From: Arthrobotrys musiformis
Taxonomy: Eukaryota > Ascomycota > Orbiliomycetes > Orbiliales > Orbiliaceae
Direction: 5' to 3'
DNA length: 64,000 bases
Assembly: GCA_036971715.1 (NCBI GenBank)
Contig: JAVHJL010000008.1
Span: forward strand, 1,054,001-1,118,000
The translations under genes were made by a program, and so were the position numbers. The notes beneath the pieces were generated by a model. The model ran no database searches. It had not been told where the DNA came from and saw nothing but the letters and a program-made list of their open reading frames with translations. How positions within the stretch are numbered: position 1 is the stretch's first letter; each line of letters opens with the position of its first letter. This document shows, piece after piece, positions 12,701-24,859 of this stretch.

Positions 12701-15505
12701 CTTTATACATTGAAAAGGTGGTTAGGAGGAATGTGTATTTCCCTTGCACTATCTCAACGGACTCTAGAATTTTGCCCAACAGACCGCCTCGCCCATTTCT
12801 CTCGAGGAGGGACGAGCGGCCAAGCAAAGGCCACACCCTCCCGGGAACAATTGATATGAGTGTAATGATGACACGAAGGCAAGCTGCAGAGAGTTCTACC
12901 GACCTGGTTGTGACCGACACTGGTAAAGATGCTTCGAAGAGATCCAATATAACGCTAATTATATCGCTATTGGGGGCCAGGATGTTGCTCGCACCCTCCA
13001 AAAAGTTCGTCGCATTAAATCTTTCCTCAGGGTCCACTAATTCAGCCGGCTTATCTCTGTATGACACCAAAATGTTATCAAAGACACCCAAAATTTCGAT
13101 AGCTAGAGATGGCTCATGCAAGGTCCCTTCGAGGAGAATCCTTTCCAAAAGCCGTCCGAGAAACTCAACACCAGAGTAACGGTAGTCCCACCGAACGATA
13201 GGAGGGCTAACGCCGCTACTGATAATCCTTCCAAATATACCAGCTGGTAGAATAAAGGCACCGCCGCCGTCCTCTCGCCGGCCTTCAACAACCATCAGGT
13301 CTTCAAGGAGGACAATTTTACCGGCATCATTCTCGTCTACTTCCGTTCCACGGAAGTTTGGAGGTAAGACGTATGTAAAGGACTCCATGTGGTCTTCCAA
13401 GTATTTGAAGCCCAGGTTGTAGGGCTCGTCAACAATTTTCCGGGGTGTAGTGGCGCCCAAGATGGCGCAAAATGGAATGGTCTCGTAGGGGAAACGAGCT
13501 CTCGCTACGTGGATCGTTCTCTCGATGACCACCCTGTCCGCCCATACGTTTCGAGAAAGTGCCATTTCTGGATTTTTTGTGGGATCCCGGCTTACTGGAT
13601 TCTCCTCTTCCTCGTCTAGATTCTCCTCTTCGCCAGTATCCACGAGCTGCGCCTGTGACTTTGTGTGTATTCGTGGCGGTGACAATTCTTTGTGCGTAGC
13701 GACGAAAGCCTCTATTGCTCCAAGATCCCAGTCGAGCAAATCCATACCCATCCGCATTAACCCAGCCAGAACGTGCCGCATCTTTTCACCGTCGTCTTCG
13801 ATCTGAAGTGACCACCCACCACCTCCGGGCAACCCGTGGACTAGGTTTTCAACCGTCCTTAGAATGTTGGCTTTAAGGGCCTTCTTCGCCAAATATAACG
13901 CCGGTCCTTCGGCTTGGGTTGAAGACGCCATAATATTTGCCATTATTTTGTGAATCCGCTGTAGGGGTGTTTCTGGTTGCTTTGAGTCCTTGTTTGATAG
14001 GTCAAATTCATCCTCTGGAATGTCGTTGTAAGTGCGCAAGATGATGGCCCATGCCCAGCCCGCAAGAGATGCAGGGAGGTAACAACGTTCTCCTACGTAT
14101 TCAAGGAGGACTTCGTGGACTAAGTCGACCGCCTCTGCCTCTTCAAGGTACAATGAAACCGACGGGTCTATTTCTCTTGCCAAGGGCGAGAAGGTATTCG
14201 TAATCCGTGCCTCCAACGAGTCCACCGAAAGCATAGAAAATGATATTATCGCCCCAAGGGGTATAATGGCATTGAGGAAGTCCTGGAGGGTGGAGTTAAG
14301 GGGTTTGCTTAACTAAAAAGGTCGTCGGGTGAGTAGGTGGTTAGCTTAGAACTAGGGAGGGGGGAATCATACAAATTTTAGGTCTGTCAGAAAGGCAGTT
14401 GAGCCCATAAGTTGATACCACGCGGACACAATAGTGCCGGAAGGTGACACAGGCCCATATATCAAAAGGAAAAGGAATTGGAGACAGTGGTATATATTTG
14501 CGAGGACCTAATGAATCGTATTAAAGATCAAATTAATCAGGTCTGCGTGTGTGGAAGATTGCCTGTCCAGTTTGAACTCGTACCTGTCGTTCCCAGTTTC
14601 CACGGTCCTTGACAAATTGAGCCTGGGGTTTATCGTCCGAAAATGCCCTGGGGGCCTTAGTAGTACCAACAGCCTTCCCAATATCCGCTATGAGGTCCTC
14701 GACAAAACCGTTCCTGCCGTCCTTTTTCCCTTCTCCGACCATTTTCTTGAGTATTTTTTTTGCCGTGCCATAGAATGGGGTTTTCCGAGGAACCCTTGGG
14801 TCATAGTCAACGACAGCGCGCACGAGAGAGGTTGCGACCTTGATTTTGAATTTCCTCTCAGAAAAGTAAAGGTTCCGTTGACGCAGCCTCCTTTGGTTTT
14901 CTGGGGTTTGGGCATCCGACGCAGCATTCAATCTGTTGGTAGATTTGGTGAACATGGACATGGACAGAAGAGCCTGTTGATTATCGGCAGTGTCGCTCGA
15001 CTCGGAAGCAAGGACGGGGCTCCTCTCCTGGTATTCAAGGATACATATTCTCAGGGCTTCTAGTTCATCTAGATCGATGCTTTTGCTGAGGTACAAAGCA
15101 TCCTCTTTTATGTCGGCTATCGGAAGCAGGGTGTCTGCAGTAATATTGATCATGGAGGTTTTGGTTTCGAGTGCCTGCTTGCTCGCGGCACTCGGAGGAG
15201 GGATGACGGCATAGGAGCCGGTCAAAGATGACAATTGAGGAGAGGCGAGGAGCCAGCTTTTCAAATTTCGAACTGCGACAGTTGAGCGCGACGGTGTAGT
15301 CAAACGATGCAGAGCAGACTTCCAAGATCTAAAAATAAACAGAAACAAACAAAAGGTTAGACTGGCTATAGATGATAAAGACAGGTGGAGCAGGTGGGTT
15401 GACGAACAATAGAGGGGTGTTATTTTTGAGAGCATCCTCGAGCGCAGAGTCGAAGGTTTTGCTTGATATTTGTCTAGTCGCTGGGGCTGCACCGTTGGAG
15501 GCCAT
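9789..15505 (-). CDS. NUP188: Nucleoporin Nup188 (inner ring of the nuclear pore complex)
   Basis: Five minus-strand exons: 15505-15408, 15328-14584, 14507-14373, 14312-11151 and 11090-9789. They give 1813 residues in frame, near the size of other filamentous-fungal Nup188 proteins. Nup188 is a large alpha-solenoid scaffold of the pore inner ring that binds Nic96 and resembles karyopherins. The N-terminus fits the family: FDSALEDALKNNTPLLSWKS once intron 1 is removed, then TKTSMIN and IKEDALYLSK. The remainder is helical solenoid without motifs. Intron 2 is ambiguous: a GT donor after NWERQ gives this model, whereas a GC donor 21 bases later keeps VRVQTGQ and gives 1820 residues. The short exon 14507-14373 restores LQFLFLL...YGPVSPSG. 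The gene is divergent from the tryptophan gene. Identification rests on remembered N-terminal resemblance and overall length. Confidence 0.9.
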
Positions 15506-16218
15506 GTTGGAGGAGAGTGCTGGGCGCGAGAAAGAGACGGAAAGGATGGAATGGAAACCAAAGAGTTCGCATACGGTATTAGTAGGTGCTTGGGTGCCCA
15601 CAATGGCGACTCTGTCGGGGGGCCTGGCGAGGGAGGTTGTTGATTTGGAGAAGCCGGAGAGACGCGTGAAGTTTGCGGTTTTTGATGTTTGTGGTTGTGC
15701 GGCAGGGGTTGGTTCCAGCAACAATCGAATCAATTGATATCAACCAATAACCAGATCAGACCCGATCGGTGACAGTTAATATTAATTAAGTACTTAGTGA
15801 CAATAGTATACGTGCTTACCTAGGTATACTTACTTAGCTATTCATCGTGATATTGGCGTATGTGGGTATAAACATATGCACATGTGGCTGCGGGCTCTTG
15901 ATCATGTCCTTTCCGGCCTTTTTACCCGGCTTGCGGTCCGAAGTTGGGTTTCAAATTGACAGTAGGTCGGTATATCCAGCGACGTTCGGAGAGGACCTTT
16001 GCTTTGACTCAACGTTGAAATTTAAGTTCCCTCGCCCTCGCCTTCATCTTCACCTTCTTACCTACTCACTTACTTACCTAACTCCCGCCCAAGGACAAGG
16101 ACTCCGGCCAGTAAGCACATCGGTAAGCACTTCCTCAAGCAAGTACTCTCGCTCTATAACACAGTCTATTAAACAATATAATCAATATAGTATAATTGCT
16201 TCATCAAAGTAGTACATC
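15506..16218. promoter_or_regulatory. Divergent promoter region between NUP188 and TRP1
   Basis: A 713-base bidirectional region. It includes TTAATTAAGTACTTAG-type repeats, CT-rich and CTTAC-rich leader sequence before the tryptophan gene, and one TGACTCA site. Confidence 0.6.
16005..16011 (+). promoter_or_regulatory. TGACTCA: CPC1/Gcn4-type general amino-acid control site
   Basis: A perfect copy of the consensus bound by Gcn4 (yeast) and CPC-1 (Neurospora), 208 bases before the ATG of the tryptophan gene. Amino-acid biosynthetic genes of this group are classic targets of this control. The sequence is palindromic around the central base, so it also faces NUP188. Confidence 0.65.
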
Positions 16219-18642
16219 ATGTCGTCCTTCCAGGCTACTGTGCTTAGCCACGACGACCCGCAACCTAAGCTCGACCATGCCTCAAATCTAATCCTCATCG
16301 ACAATTACGACTCCTTCACATACAATGTCTCCCAGTATCTCGTTCTTGAAGGTGCCACCGTCCAAGTCGTTCGCAACGATCAAATAACTCTGCAAGAACT
16401 CATCGCCCGAAATCCAACCCAATTGGTCGTATCGCCCGGGCCTGGCCATCCCCTCACTGACTCCGGAGTCAGCAGTGAAGCCATAAAATACTTTACTGGG
16501 AAAATACCAATATTGGGTGTTTGCATGGGCCAGTAAGTTTTCTCGTGATTAATGCCCGCCTAAACTTCCTCGTATATCCATATATCACCCAAAAGGCCCA
16601 CACAATCGGATAGGACCCAATTGATCTGATTATATATATATGAATCCAGACAATGCATGTACACCACGTTTGGTGGCACCGTAGCTTCGGCCAATGAAAT
16701 TCTTCATGGGAAAACCTCTGATATTCTCCACGACCGTATTGGCGTCTACAAAGATGTTGACCAATCCATCCCAGTTACCCGCTACCATTCCCTCGCGGGG
16801 ACCTACGAAACCTTGCCATCCTGTCTGGAAGTCACATCCTGGACCGGCGATCGGGGTGTCATCATGGGTGTCCGGCATAAGGAATTCGTCGTCGAGGGAG
16901 TTCAGTACCATCCGGAGAGCATCCTGACTCTCGCTGGCCGCCAATTGTTTAGAAATTTTTTGAAATGGAAAGGGGGGAAATGGTCCGATAACGACCCAAC
17001 ATTAACCGGCGATGTCGGTCACAGCAATGCCTATGAAGATTGGAGGAGGACGCATCAAACCGCTATTTCCACCAAGCCATCAGAACCATCAATATTGGAT
17101 AAGATTTATGCAGACAGGAAGAGAAAAGTTGCCGCCCAGAAACAAATACCTGGCCAACGACCTGAAGATCTACTGAAAATCCTGAAGATGCAGCTCGCCC
17201 CGCCTCTGATAGATTTTGCCCAGAGGCTAAAAAATTCTCCATATCCCCTCGCTCTGCTAGCAGAGGTCAAGAGAGCCTCGCCATCCAAAGGCATCATCGA
17301 TATCGACACTAACGCAGCAGTTCAGGCACACCGTTACGCCTTGTCCGGTGCTGCAGCTATATCGGTTTTGACCGAGCCGGAATGGTTCAAAGGCTCTATC
17401 GAAGACATGAGGAACGCCAGGTTGGCTGTGGATGGTTTAACAAACCGACCTGCTATACTACGCAAAGAGTTCATATTCGATGAATACCAAATACTTGAAG
17501 CCCGCCTTGCGGGTGCGGACACTGTGCTTCTCATCGTCAAGATGCTCTCGGATGATCTTCTCGAACGTCTTTACAAATATTCTTTGAGTCTATCCATGGA
17601 GCCTCTCGTCGAAGTCAGCAGTGCAGAAGAAATGACCAGGGCGCTGAGATTAAATGCCAAAGTTATCGGCGTCAACAACCGTGACCTCCATTCTTTCAAC
17701 GTTGACCTCGGAACCACAAGTTCATTGGTTTCCATGGTCCCCAAGGACACAATTCTGATTGCCCTAAGCGGTATATCAGAGCGCAAGGACGTAGAAAGAT
17801 ATGAAAAAGACGGCGCACACGCGGTGCTAGTCGGGGAGAGCCTAATGAGAGCGGGGGAAGATCCCAAGCCGTTCATCGAAAAACTTATGTCCACAAACTC
17901 TCCAAGTACCTCCGAGGCCCCACAAAAAAGGCTCCTGGTCAAGATATGCGGGACAAGGACACCTGAAGCTGCCCAGGTTGCAGCAGAACACGGCGCTGAC
18001 CTTGTCGGGGTGATCCTCGTTGAAGGCTCCAAGAGGTGTATTGGTCTCGCGACAGCATCACAAATCTCTGAAACTCTAAGAAACACCCGGAAAGGCGGGG
18101 CCTTGTCCGCACCTGAACGTCTGGACTCTGGAAAGGACACGATGACTGAAGACTTCTTTAAGTTCCACCTTCGCAATACGCTCTCTCATCCAGAACGGAC
18201 TTTACTAGTCGGCGTTTTCCAAAACCAATCGCTCTCCTACATTCTCCACGCGGTCCGCGCAGCTTCATTAGATATTGTACAGCTGCACGGGCAAGAACCT
18301 ATCGAATGGGCGAGCTTAATCCCGGTACCAGTTGTCCATGTCTTCAAACCCGGAGAAACTGGCCTCGGAACCTGCGGGTATCATGTTGCCCCACTATTGG
18401 ATGCGGGCAACGGTGGCTCGGGGAGCTCCCTAGATATATCTGAAGTTCGAACAACTCTAGATTCTGGGATACCTGCTCTTCTGGCTGGTGGTCTGTCTCC
18501 TGATAACGTGAAGGACCTCATCAGCAAACTCGGGGGCTTGGATGGTAATTTGGGAGGTGTCGATGTTAGTAGCGGGGTTGAGACTGATGGCCAGAAAGAC
18601 CTTGAGAAGATCAAAAGATTCATAGCAGAGGCCAGGAGCTGA
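16219..18642 (+). CDS. TRP1: Trifunctional tryptophan enzyme: glutamine amidotransferase / indole-3-glycerol-phosphate synthase / phosphoribosylanthranilate isomerase
   Basis: Two exons (16219-16532 and 16650-18642) encode 768 residues. The intron splits GVCMGQ from QCMY, and joining them restores the amidotransferase nucleophile loop. Domain 1 (about 20-215) is the glutaminase subunit of anthranilate synthase: Cys102 in GVCMGQ, with His192 and Glu194 in VQYHPES. Domain 2 (about 255-515) is indole-3-glycerol-phosphate synthase, with AEVKRASPSKG and LRKEFIFDEYQI. Domain 3 (about 536-768) is phosphoribosylanthranilate isomerase, starting at LLVKICGTRT. The fused protein works in the cytosol with the separate anthranilate synthase large subunit, which is not in this window. 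The order is the usual one for filamentous ascomycetes (trpC / trp-1 type). Control by amino-acid starvation is likely, given the TGACTCA upstream. Confidence 0.97.
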
Positions 18643-19247
18643 TTTTATACTATTTGGAATCTACAACAATAAAATAAATAGAATTTCTGCTACCAGTAGC
18701 TTGATGCTTTTCTCGGAGGTGTGCCTCCCTTCTCGTTCCTCCACCCTTATGGTATATATACATATGGACCTGGGTGGTCCTAACTCGCGGTGTTGGGGTC
18801 ACTCTTATGGAGGAGTGTAGTGTTGTATTAGGTAATGAAAATATGTTGTTTCGAGACTTCGATCTTTACGTCATCCCGGACGTGGTTACACACACAGAAA
18901 CGTTCGAAACATCGGACCTCAAAACCCACGTTGCAGGTTGGGAGTTGGTCTAGAATCACATATCATATAATGTAACACCATACACAGAGAAATAATGAAC
19001 AGAAACAGTCCCAACTGTAAAAGCCTAAGATTCCGTCGAGTAAAAAAGGGATATTAAATAAAAGAAGATGTAAAAAGGAAAAAGACCACGCTGGGAAGCG
19101 AACGTAAAAAAGTAAATACCAAGAGCAAAGAAAAACGGTGGCCAAGGAGATTGTGTAAGAAAAGAGATTGTGATGTCTATGTATGTACAAGGGCGTGCGT
19201 GTCGACCATGCGTCGTGCCTATCATCCTCACGTGGCAGCCGGTGGCT
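18643..19247. other. Convergent 3' intergenic region (TRP1/GGC1)
   Basis: About 600 bases between tail-to-tail genes. They are A+T-rich, with no reading frame of substance. Confidence 0.6.
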
Positions 19248-20503
19248 CTAAACGACGGTGCCGAACGCGGGGATCAAAGTCTGAGCGAGCCAGAACGAAA
19301 AGACTAGCTTGGGTCCAGTCATCAGCAGTTTTGGGGTGAGGCCCTTGAAGAAAGCCGTGGGTCCTGCGATAGCGGTAAGAGTTAGCATTCCGGATGGGCG
19401 TACCGTATAAAATTCAAATTATTAAACAGAGGAAAGGCCTTACCTTCGTTCTTGATCATGCTGGACACAATTCTGAAACCACTTTCTGGGTTTTCAAAGT
19501 TCCTATTCTGGATTCTGGTCTTGATGACATCGAGAGGTGCAGAGACAATGAGAGAAGCGGCAGCGCCAGATATCGAGGCGACAAAGTTCTGTCCCCACGT
19601 GGCCTTGTTGTAGTCCTTCAGGTCGAAGAGGAATTCTTTTGCGAATGCGCTTCCGCCGAATAGCTGCAGATTTGTTAGTTATGGCGCCGGTCCCTTAAAA
19701 GTGATAGATACTCCAACGTACAGCAAAACTACCAGGGGCGTTTCTGGCAGCGGTCCAGCCCCAACCTCGGTATAGACCAAATCCTTCATCTTTAATAATT
19801 CGAAACAATCCTCGTCCACGGAAGGCCTCTGGATTTGTCTGTCTCTTGATTTTTAAAACGTCGAGTGGTAGTAGTACGATTTCACCAATTCCGATAATAC
19901 TTTTAAAAAAAAAGTGAGTAATGGGCATTGGGGAAATCCTGAAAGGGCGAGAGAGCAATGACATACCTTCCAGCAGTCGCATACATAATGGCCTTTCCGG
20001 TACCTTTGCCGAATGCACTGTCGAATTTGTCACCGTGGTGCTTGGAGAGGTAATCCTTTACATAAGGCTGGCCACCATATTTGTATATCCTTTGGGAGAC
20101 TTTGTATCCAGCGGCGTACCCCAAACCCGGGAAGAGAGAGATCAACTTTCGTCCAAAGGAAGCATTGGCGAAGTCTTTGAAGATAATGGTATTGAGCTGC
20201 GATGTCGATGAGACTTTGCCATAGTTTGACATAAGACGTTTGGCAATGGTGTCAACCTGGGAACAGTTTGGATTGTCAGTTTACTGGGCCACGATAGGAT
20301 GGTCTAGTTTACGTACAGGGTGGAAGATGGCCAATTCAGCAATTCCAGCGGTTCCTATTCCATCCCCGACGATATTTAGCACAGTACAATTGACCGGTAA
20401 TATATATCAAAGAAGAGTTACCTGAACCGAGGATACGGGCAGTGCCAGATTCCCGCTGGACCTGCTGGGCAGAGGTCCCGCTCGAGTGGAGAACTGGAGA
20501 CAT
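19248..20503 (-). CDS. GGC1: Mitochondrial GTP/GDP carrier, Ggc1 (Yhm1) type
   Basis: Six minus-strand exons: 20503-20422, 20354-20317, 20256-19967, 19899-19722, 19663-19444 and 19363-19248. They encode 307 residues, the usual carrier length. The protein exchanges GTP for GDP across the inner mitochondrial membrane. The three mitochondrial carrier repeats show FHPVDTIAKR, LPLDVLKIKR and APLDVIKTRI. Family-specific stretches include LFPGLGYAAGYKVSQR, YKYGGQPYVKDYLSKHH, YRGWGWTAARNAPGSFA and GLTPKLLMTGPKLVFSF, which match yeast Ggc1 closely as I remember it. Exon 2 is only 38 bases and supplies the first half of signature 1. The start is the first ATG, giving a short extension before the first membrane helix. 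Confidence 0.95.
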
Positions 20504-20859
20504 CGCTGCACTATATTATTGAAATTTGAAGATTTTCGGGGTTCGAGGCACGGGTTTGAGAGAAACCGGGGGACAAGGACTCTGGGTGGCCGTCGATGTT
20601 ATTTGTTTGCTAATGCAATCAATGTCGGTGTAAGGTGGAATGCAATGTGCTGATGTCTCGAGATAACTTTCAAAAAGAAGAGGAAGAAACGTTCGAAACT
20701 GATATAAAATTTAAATCTAGGAATCCAAGGCGCCTTCTATGAACAAGCAGAAGAAAACAAAAGCTGTCAATGGATATACTCGCTCTTGAGGATCCGGATG
20801 TATAAAAAAGAAGGAGGAGGGACAGAAAATGTCGAATCGAATGGAGGGGTGTAGCACAG

Positions 20860-20881
20860 TTTTTTTTTTTTTTTTTTTTTT
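20860..20881. repeat. Poly-T run (22 T)
   Basis: Twenty-two consecutive T precede a CT-rich stretch, in the region upstream of GGC1. Confidence 0.95.
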
Positions 20882-21115
20882 CTTCCCTTCCCTCTTCCTT
20901 CTGGTCTTCCCGGCCGTTGTTTGTAGCGCGATCAGATGCACTGCGATTGGATCAATTTTTTCTCCCGTTTCCTTTCAAGGGCATTTCCCAGTTCGAGAGC
21001 GGAATCGGATGGCTGTTGGTGGTCTGGGGCCTGGACGGCAGGTTTAGCCGGCTGGTGTCTGCACAAGAATGGAAGCCGTCAATTGTGTATGTAGGCACCA
21101 CCACAACCACACTGT

Positions 21116-21173
21116 CACCACCACCACCGCCATCACCACCACCACCACCACCACCACCATCATCATCATCATC
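21116..21173. repeat. (CAC)n/(CAT)n trinucleotide tract
   Basis: CAC units, with a few CCA/CCG variants, run into five CAT units. In translation they give His, Pro or Thr runs that are not part of a gene. Confidence 0.95.
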
Positions 21174-22532
21174 GCCAACATCCCAGTCCCGTCTCCTCCC
21201 TCCTCCCCCCCCTCCCGCAGTTCTGTATCCATCTTCTGCCATCTCCCACGCACACTCCCGATCCCCGAAACCTTCCATTTGACCACATCTCAATCTAGTA
21301 ACCACAGTTCCAACCAAAATCAAACTCGTCGCGTCTTTCCCCGGGAGTTTGCTTTTGCCTTGTACTGCTAATTTTGTCAGGATCTAGCCGCAATACGCCC
21401 CATCTATTATCATATGGGTACGATATTCCTCTTCACCGCCATTGCTAGCGAAAGGCCGTAAACTAATTCCATCTCGTCCGGTTTAGGAGCTGTTCTTCCC
21501 CGCAATATTGTCCTTATCCCATTTCACTAAAGAGTTAGACTGAAAGACGAAGGCGCATAAGAAAACAACAACAGATAACTAAAGGCCATCGGGTCCTCAA
21601 ACATTCAGTTTACTTACTGGCTTTGTGCTCGCCCATTCGTACAAGGTCGCTGGCACCCCTGTCGCGACTTGTATCGTTTTTTTTTTTTTTCCGGGTGGCT
21701 TTTTTTTCTATCTCTCTCGAGGGATATCAATTATTGTGGAAGTCGTAGCTGAATTACCGTAAAAGAAGGAAGGAAGGAAGAAGGAGAGGAAGAGAGCCTG
21801 GGAAATCTTCAAAAGCAATCTCCAAACGTGATTGCCTCCCTGGTCTGTCTGGGTCTGAGGGTGGAAGTCTGTTCTTTCGTAGTGGCGTATTGGACTCTCC
21901 ATATATTAGATAGTAACTTTCTTATACGTTCTCCAATAACATCGTATCTTCCGCCTTCTGCTATCTGAAAGACTAATCAGTGAGCTGTCTCTTGCCATCG
22001 CACGCGAAAAGGCCATAAGGGAAGAAGTCGAGAAAGAGGGGGCGCCTGGAGACCGAGAAAGAGAACGCATAAAGAAGAGAGAAAGGAGAAAAAGAAAAGA
22101 AAGAAAGAAAACCAACTGAAAAAGAAAGAGAAAGAGGAAGAGGAAGAGAGGAAAGACAGGAAGACAGAAAGAAAAAAAAGAAAGAAGTCGAAGTAACTGC
22201 TGAACACTGGCCATATCAATCAATCACGGAGCGGCAGCAGCAGCAAAAGAAACAGACACTGACACCTGGAAAGCCAGCGAGAGCGGAGGAGAATCCTCTC
22301 CAGCGACATCCAAAACCTATCTTCTCGGCCTTTTCCTCGACAAACCACGCCGGACCTTAGCATCAGTCGCCGGCAGAAGAGTGCTCGGGGAGGAACTTGT
22401 CTAATCCACGGGCCGTTTGCTTGTTCTTGGTGATACTAGGTGTTCGCTGGACCCAGAATACGACGACAGAACCCAGAAGCGATTGAGACTCCATATTCAT
22501 CATCTCCCTGCTTTCTCCTGAATCCGCTGAAA

Positions 22533-24859
22533 ATGTCTTATAACGACGATGTCCCCTCTCCCGAGGAGCTCGCTGAGGACTACAGATCCTCGCTCGAGGA
22601 CCTGTCCGTCAATTCCAGGTGGGAGATCACGAATCTCACCGTCATTGCTAAAGAGAACATACACGCAGCCCAAGCCATTTCTAAAGTGATCGAAGAGCAC
22701 ATTCAAAAGGTATGTTTCGCAGATGATATCTATCCAGATGGTTGTAGTAGAGTTGCCCCTAACAGCGTTTATCATGCAAACCCCGAAAAATAGACATCCC
22801 CATTGCGCAAGTTGCCTGCATTATATCTTTTAGACTCGATCGCAAAGAATGTTGGGACGCCCTACACATTGTTCTTTGGTCGAAATCTTTACAGGACATT
22901 CATGGATGCATACAGTCTGGTGGAAGGGCCTGTTCGTCGGAAACTCGAAGAGATGCTTCAGACGTGGAAGCAGCCCGTGCCCGGATCAACATCCTCCAAC
23001 CCACTGTTCCCTGCAGATACGACAAGGAAAATAGACAATGCATTGATAAAAGCAAGGACGGCTGCCGTCCAGCAGCAGCAGAAGCAGATGAAGCAGGACA
23101 ATGCTAGGTTTGGGATTGGGCAACAGTCTGGTCCTGCCGCCGCCGCTGCTGCAAACCCCGGTCCATATCGCTCCACCCCGACACCGCCCACAAATGGACA
23201 TGGTCAGACGGGCCCCTACAATCCCCCGCCGCCTCAGAATTTTGATGGGAGGGTGGAACAGCCAGGGAACAAGGCTACAGTGAGTTTTTCTTAGTTTCTT
23301 CGAGTCAAAGATGTCAGCGGGAGCTAATGTTTGCATATAGCCTCAACCCAGTGCCCCCCAAGACGCACCCTCGATCCAGGGAGCACAGCACCCGAATTAC
23401 CAACAGCTAGCTGCGCAATTGGGTCTCACTGCGCCCAACTTACTCGCAAATATTCCCACAACCGATGCTCTGCTGAATGACATTCGGCCTCTAATATCAA
23501 CCACCCAGGCAAGATTTGCCGAGAATCCGTGGGATACTGAAATTCAAAAAAGGCTTAAAGCATTACTCGATTTGCAGACGATTCTCAGCACCCAGCAACT
23601 GCCGACGGATCAGCTCTCCCAAATCAGAGATCAGCTTTCCAGAATCGCAATCTCGGTTCACGTGCCCGCTCAACCTCCTGCACAGGCGCACCAAATACCG
23701 ACTCTTCAGCCAGCGCCACCTCCGTCGCTGAATATAGGCCAAGGCCCTAATCTGGCGAGTTTGTTAAGCCAATATTCCAATAACCAAGCCCCAATAGTCA
23801 ACAATACTAGAAATCAAGCTCAATCAAATATCACGGCATCTATTCCTTCTGGGGCAAAGAACCTATTTGAGTCCCTGGTATCCGCAGGTTTGCTGAAAAC
23901 TAATCAGACCCCTCCATCTTCTTCGGGAACTAAACCAAATACACCTCTCAATGCCGGTTACTATCAATCTGGTTTAACAAAAACGCCTACCCCGAGCGCA
24001 ATTTCGACAACATCGGGGTTTACAGTGCATTGGGAAACGCTAGGCGTAGAGCTTAACTCTGCCTCACTCAAGACGTAAGTACGGCCCGACTCTAGAGAGT
24101 GACTACGGCTCTAGGATCAAGCTAAATTAAAAACTGAAAACCATAGACCTCGTCCAAACTTTGTCTCGATTTTGAACGAGAGCCTCCCAAACAAGTGTGG
24201 CTCCTGCGCCCGACGCTTTACAAATAACGAGCAGGGGAAGAAAGACAAGGCAGCCCACCTGGATTGGCACTTCCGTGTCCACCAAAGGATAGCTGACAGT
24301 TCTAAACACGCGCAGTTTAGGAGTTGGTACGTTGGCGAAGAGGTAAGATACTTTATTTTTCATGACCGGTGCTAGGGGGAAAGTTTCTAAATTTTATGTT
24401 TCATAGGAATGGATCAAATTTCGGGAAGACGAAGACGACTCTAATGCAGCGATACCTGGACAATCCAATCAAGGCACAGACCTTGATACATCCGCCCAAG
24501 AAGGCAGCCGTCAAAATTATATTCCCGCACCAAACGACGCTGCGCTCTCCAATCTAACTTGCCCGGTTTGCAAAGAAAAATTCAACACCGTGTGGCACAC
24601 TGATGCGGAGGACTGGGTCCTCATGGACGCGATACAATCCGGGAGTCGGATATACCACGCCAGTTGCTTCGCTGAAATCTCGAAAGAGAGTACCGGGGTA
24701 GCTAGTCGGGGCTCGACACCAGATACTTCTATTAGTAAGGGAAAGCGGAAGGCAGACGTATGTAATATATATCCAAGTACCTGATACGAATGGGCGAGCT
24801 AACTATTCTTGTAGCAAGATTTGGCGTCAATCATTAGCAAAATCAAGAAAGAGAAATGA
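22533..24859 (+). CDS. PCF11: Pcf11: CTD-interacting subunit of mRNA cleavage factor (CF IA)
   Basis: Six exons (22533-22709, 22794-23279, 23341-24074, 24147-24342, 24407-24757, 24815-24859) encode 662 residues. Pcf11 binds the phosphorylated RNA polymerase II tail and acts in 3' cleavage/polyadenylation and termination. The N-terminal CTD-interacting domain (about 8-140) includes NSRWEITNLTVIAKENIHAA and, after exon 1, RKLPALYLLDSIAKNVG. A Gln/Ala/Pro-rich linker follows. Two zinc-binding regions flank the Clp1-binding part: CGSC with HLDWHFRVH from about residue 483, and CPVCKEKF with YHASC from about 583. The start at 22533 is chosen because homologues begin shortly before the EELAEDYRSSLEDL helix; the in-frame ATG at 22440 is less likely. 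The last exon has only 15 codons and is Lys-rich. Confidence 0.95.

Larger units (their letters stand above)
20504..22532. other. Divergent intergenic region (GGC1/PCF11) with low-complexity tracts
   Basis: Two kilobases hold both promoters. It includes a 22-T run (20860-20881), a CAC/CAT tract (21116-21173) and long GA-rich stretches at 21765-21800 and 22060-22180. The GA-rich sequence precedes PCF11 on its sense strand. An in-frame ATG at 22440 could extend Pcf11 by 31 residues. No separate gene is seen. Confidence 0.6.

Noticed and set aside
22318..22345. Match to the 5' end of U2 snRNA (CTTCTCGGCCTTTT)
   Set aside because: The similarity stops after 14 bases; the following GGCTAAGATC and the branch-site pairing region are absent. 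It is leader sequence of PCF11.
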